A stretch of 64,000 bases of DNA from Streptomyces hyaluromycini (lineage in GTDB: Bacteria > Actinomycetota > Actinomycetes > Streptomycetales > Streptomycetaceae), in contig NZ_BCFL01000026.1 of NCBI RefSeq assembly GCF_002217755.1, positions 124,001 through 188,000 on the forward strand, given 5' to 3'. Positions 61,847 through 64,000 of this stretch are shown here, piece by piece. The first letter of the stretch is position 1. Every line of letters starts with the position of its first letter. The position numbers and the translations under genes are program-made. The notes beneath the pieces were generated by a model that had not been told where the DNA came from, searched no databases, and worked only from the letters and a program-made list of their open reading frames with translations.

Positions 61847-62032
61847 ACGACCCCACCCACGCCGACTCTCTGATGCATGATCAGGGGCCGTCCGTGCGAC
61901 GGGGGTTATGAGCCGACCCTGCCGTCTCGGCCGTGTTCTCCCGCCCCATTGTGTTGAGCCTTGCGCACCCTTACTGTTCGACTTTGCCCGAGTCTGTTTG
62001 GTGTTGGTTGCTCAGTCGCTCTGGAGGCCGCG

Positions 62033-64000
62033 GTGCGGAGTGGTCGGATCGGTTCAGAGGCTGCGAGACCCGGTGGCCGTCGATGGTGGCGGCCCGTTCT
62101 CGCGGCGGCCGCGACCATCGCCCTGGCCGCGGGCGCGATCGCGCCCGCCGCGGCGCAGGACGCCGGCGAGCAGGCACCCGCCGCCGCGGCCGCCGACGCC
62201 CCACAGGCGCACACGGTGAGTCTCGACGGCTACTCCTTCCTCGTCGACGGCAAACGCACCTATCTCTGGTCCGGTGAGTTCCACTACTTCCGGCTGCCGA
62301 GCCAGGATCTGTGGCGCGACATCTTCCAGAAGATGAAGGCCGCCGGCTTCAACTCCACCTCGCTGTACTTCGACTGGGGCTACCACTCGCCGAAGCCGGG
62401 TGTGTACGACTTCACCGGGGTCCGTGACGTCGACAAGCTGCTCGACATGGCCCAGGAGGCCGGGCTCTACGTCATCGCCCGCCCGGCGCCGTACATCAAC
62501 GCCGAGGTCGACAGCGGCGGCCTGCCCGGCTGGCTGACCACCAAGGCCGGCGACAACCGCAGCGACGACCCGCGGTTCCTCAAGTACGCGGACGAGTGGC
62601 TGACGCAGATCGACCGGATCATCGCTCGCCACCAACTGACCAACGGCACCGGGTCGGTGATCGCCTATCAGGTCGAGAACGAGTACTACAACGGCTCGGC
62701 CGCCGGCCGTTCCTACATGCAACACCTGGAGGACAAGGCCCGCGCGGACGGCATCACGGTCCCGCTGACCGGCAACAACAACGGCACCTTCAACTCCGGC
62801 ACCGGCGCCCTGGACGTCGACGGCCCGGACTCCTACCCGCAGGGCTTCGACTGCTCGAACCCCTCGAAGTGGAACGGCGTCCCCGACATCAGCTACGACC
62901 ACCCGGCCGGAAAACCGCTCTACTCACCGGAGTTCCAGGGCGGCGCCTTCGACCCCTGGGGCGGACCGGGCTACGACAAGTGCGCCCAGCTGATCAACGA
63001 TCAGTTCGCCGACGTCTTCTACAAGCAGAACATCGCCGTCGGCGCGACCGCGCAGAGCTTCTACATGACCTACGGCGGCACCAACTGGGGCTGGCTGGGC
63101 ATGCCGGAGAACTACACGTCGTACGACTACGGGGCCGCGATCCGGGAGACCCGCCAGCTCGACCCGAAGTACTACGAGGACAAGCTGATCGGGTACTTCA
63201 CCCAGTCGGTCGCCCCGCTGACCGAGACCGAGGCGATCAGGGCCACCCCGCCGGACGACTCCGCGGTCGTCGACACCGCCCGGATGAACCCGGACACCAA
63301 GACCCAGTTCCACGTCCTGCGGCACGGCAACTCCACGTCCACCGCGGTCGACAAGACCCACATCGCGCTGGACTTCAACGCGCAGCCGGCCGCGGACACC
63401 ACCTACACCTGGGACGATCCCGACTCCGCGCTCCAGTACACCGGTTCGTGGTCGCACGTGGCCAACACCAGCTACACCGGCGGCGACTACAAGCACACCG
63501 AGTCGTTCTCGAAGAAGGCCGGTGACTCGCTCACCGTCCCCTTCGACGGCACCGCGATCCGCTGGATCGGCTCGAAGACCAACAACCACGGCTACGCCGA
63601 CGTCTACCTCGACGGCACCAAGGAGGCGACGGTCGACGACTCCGGCAGCGAGAACCAGGCGGTGCTCTTCCAGAAGACCGGCCTGACGCCGGGCGCGCAC
63701 ACCCTGAAGATCGTCGTCGACGGGAACCACAGCTCGGCCTCCACGGACAACTACGTGGCCGTCGACGCCATCGACGTACCGACAGGCGACTCCGCCACGG
63801 AGCCGACCTACCCGGTCGTGCCCCAGCAGCCCGGCACCGCGATCACACTCGACGGACGCGACTCGCACGTGATCGTGGCGAACTACCGGCTCGGGGAAAG
63901 CCAGTTGCAGTACTCGACGTCGGAGATCATGACCAGCGCGACCATCGGGGACCGGGACGTCGCCGTGCTCTACGGCGACCAGGGCAGCGACGGCGAAACC
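62033..64000 (+). CDS. Secreted beta-galactosidase, GH35 (3' end beyond window)
   Basis: At least 656 residues, open at the window end. GTG 62033 follows GGAGG. The signal peptide reads RRWWRPVLAAAATIALAAGA with cleavage after AAA. The GH35 barrel begins YSFLVDGKRTYLWSGEFHYF; the acid/base Glu is in IAYQVENEYYNGS and the nucleophile in GKPLYSPEFQGGAFDPWGG. FYMTYGGTNWGWLG is also family-typical. A beta-sandwich domain with KKAGDSLTVPFDGTAIRWIG follows. It removes galactose from exogenous glycans, in line with the neighbouring rhamnosidase and a role in plant or pectic side-chain degradation. Confidence 0.92.
   Translation, partial: MRSGRIGSEAARPGGRRWWRPVLAAAATIALAAGAIAPAAAQDAGEQAPAAAAADAPQAHTVSLDGYSFLVDGKRTYLWSGEFHYFRLPSQDLWRDIFQKMKAAGFNSTSLYFDWGYHSPKPGVYDFTGVRDVDKLLDMAQEAGLYVIARPAPYINAEVDSGGLPGWLTTKAGDNRSDDPRFLKYADEWLTQIDRIIARHQLTNGTGSVIAYQVENEYYNGSAAGRSYMQHLEDKARADGITVPLTGNNNGTFNSGTGALDVDGPDSYPQGFDCSNPSKWNGVPDISYDHPAGKPLYSPEFQGGAFDPWGGPGYDKCAQLINDQFADVFYKQNIAVGATAQSFYMTYGGTNWGWLGMPENYTSYDYGAAIRETRQLDPKYYEDKLIGYFTQSVAPLTETEAIRATPPDDSAVVDTARMNPDTKTQFHVLRHGNSTSTAVDKTHIALDFNAQPAADTTYTWDDPDSALQYTGSWSHVANTSYTGGDYKHTESFSKKAGDSLTVPFDGTAIRWIGSKTNNHGYADVYLDGTKEATVDDSGSENQAVLFQKTGLTPGAHTLKIVVDGNHSSASTDNYVAVDAIDVPTGDSATEPTYPVVPQQPGTAITLDGRDSHVIVANYRLGESQLQYSTSEIMTSATIGDRDVAVLYGDQGSDGET

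Overview
The window looks like a stretch of a Streptomyces chromosome, probably accessory rather than core. Base composition is very high in G+C with strong third-position bias. The gene content fits the genus: an SsgA-like sporulation protein, an AfsR/SARP regulator, many ATGA or GTGA overlaps, and a tyrosine-recombinase/XRE pair of the Streptomyces type. I saw no rRNA, tRNA, CRISPR array or intact insertion sequence.

Layout. (1) 1-6236: a catabolism and uptake block. It holds an acyl-CoA dehydrogenase (partial), a SnoaL-like protein, and divergently a branched-chain-type ABC importer (fused permease, two ATPases, no binding protein) with two small proteins and an amidohydrolase. (2) 6237-13712: single genes and debris. 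There is a LacI-family remnant, a YwqG-like protein, a TetR regulator, an SsgA-like protein, a secreted peptide, a carboxylesterase, a degenerate recombinase with its XRE partner, a frameshifted cupin and the tail of a GntR-family regulator. (3) 13750-28139: one minus-strand operon that looks like a compact halopyrrole-polyketide gene cluster: KASIII-like protein, carrier-bound prolyl dehydrogenase, adenylation enzyme, methyltransferase, carrier protein, FADH2 halogenase, HAD hydrolase, a 23-residue ORF, a second KASIII-like protein and one highly reducing type I PKS. This is the best candidate for an undescribed system. (4) 28432-33063: a hemerythrin-like protein, an F420-type luciferase-like oxidoreductase and an AfsR/SARP regulator that may be leaderless.

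(5) 33162-41292: a Nit1C-type cluster (nitrilase, radical SAM, GNAT-AIR synthase fusion, Sll0783-like protein, flavoprotein, amidohydrolase, glycosyltransferase), a set linked to nitrogen starvation and cyanide assimilation. It carries two tandem nitrilase paralogues, one of which has lost both the catalytic Glu and Cys. (6) 41516-42202: an alpha/beta-hydrolase fragment fused to an IS5-type transposase fragment. (7) 42199-58116: a sulfur-flavoured region. Two operons of luciferase-like monooxygenases and a peptide-type ABC transporter each lie downstream of a short cysteine-rich leader peptide of the actinobacterial RRHxD type. Between them lies a damaged stretch: a truncated MFS transporter fused to an isopenicillin-N-synthase-like oxygenase, a DUF427 protein, a rhodanese fragment, a frameshifted GntR gene, an EgtA-like ligase without egtBCD, and a frameshifted quinone oxidoreductase. 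(8) 58544-64000: a secreted GH78 alpha-L-rhamnosidase preceded by two LacI-type palindromes, and a secreted GH35 beta-galactosidase cut by the window edge.

How parts work together. In the halopyrrole operon, proline would be activated onto the carrier protein, oxidised to a pyrrole, chlorinated, and passed by a KASIII-like acyltransferase to the reducing PKS. The Nit1C genes overlap by one to four bases and look like one transcription unit. The sulfur operons are probably controlled by cysteine-dependent attenuation at their leader peptides. Several genes carry single-base indels, many in short homopolymers, so sequencing error and real decay both need to be considered.
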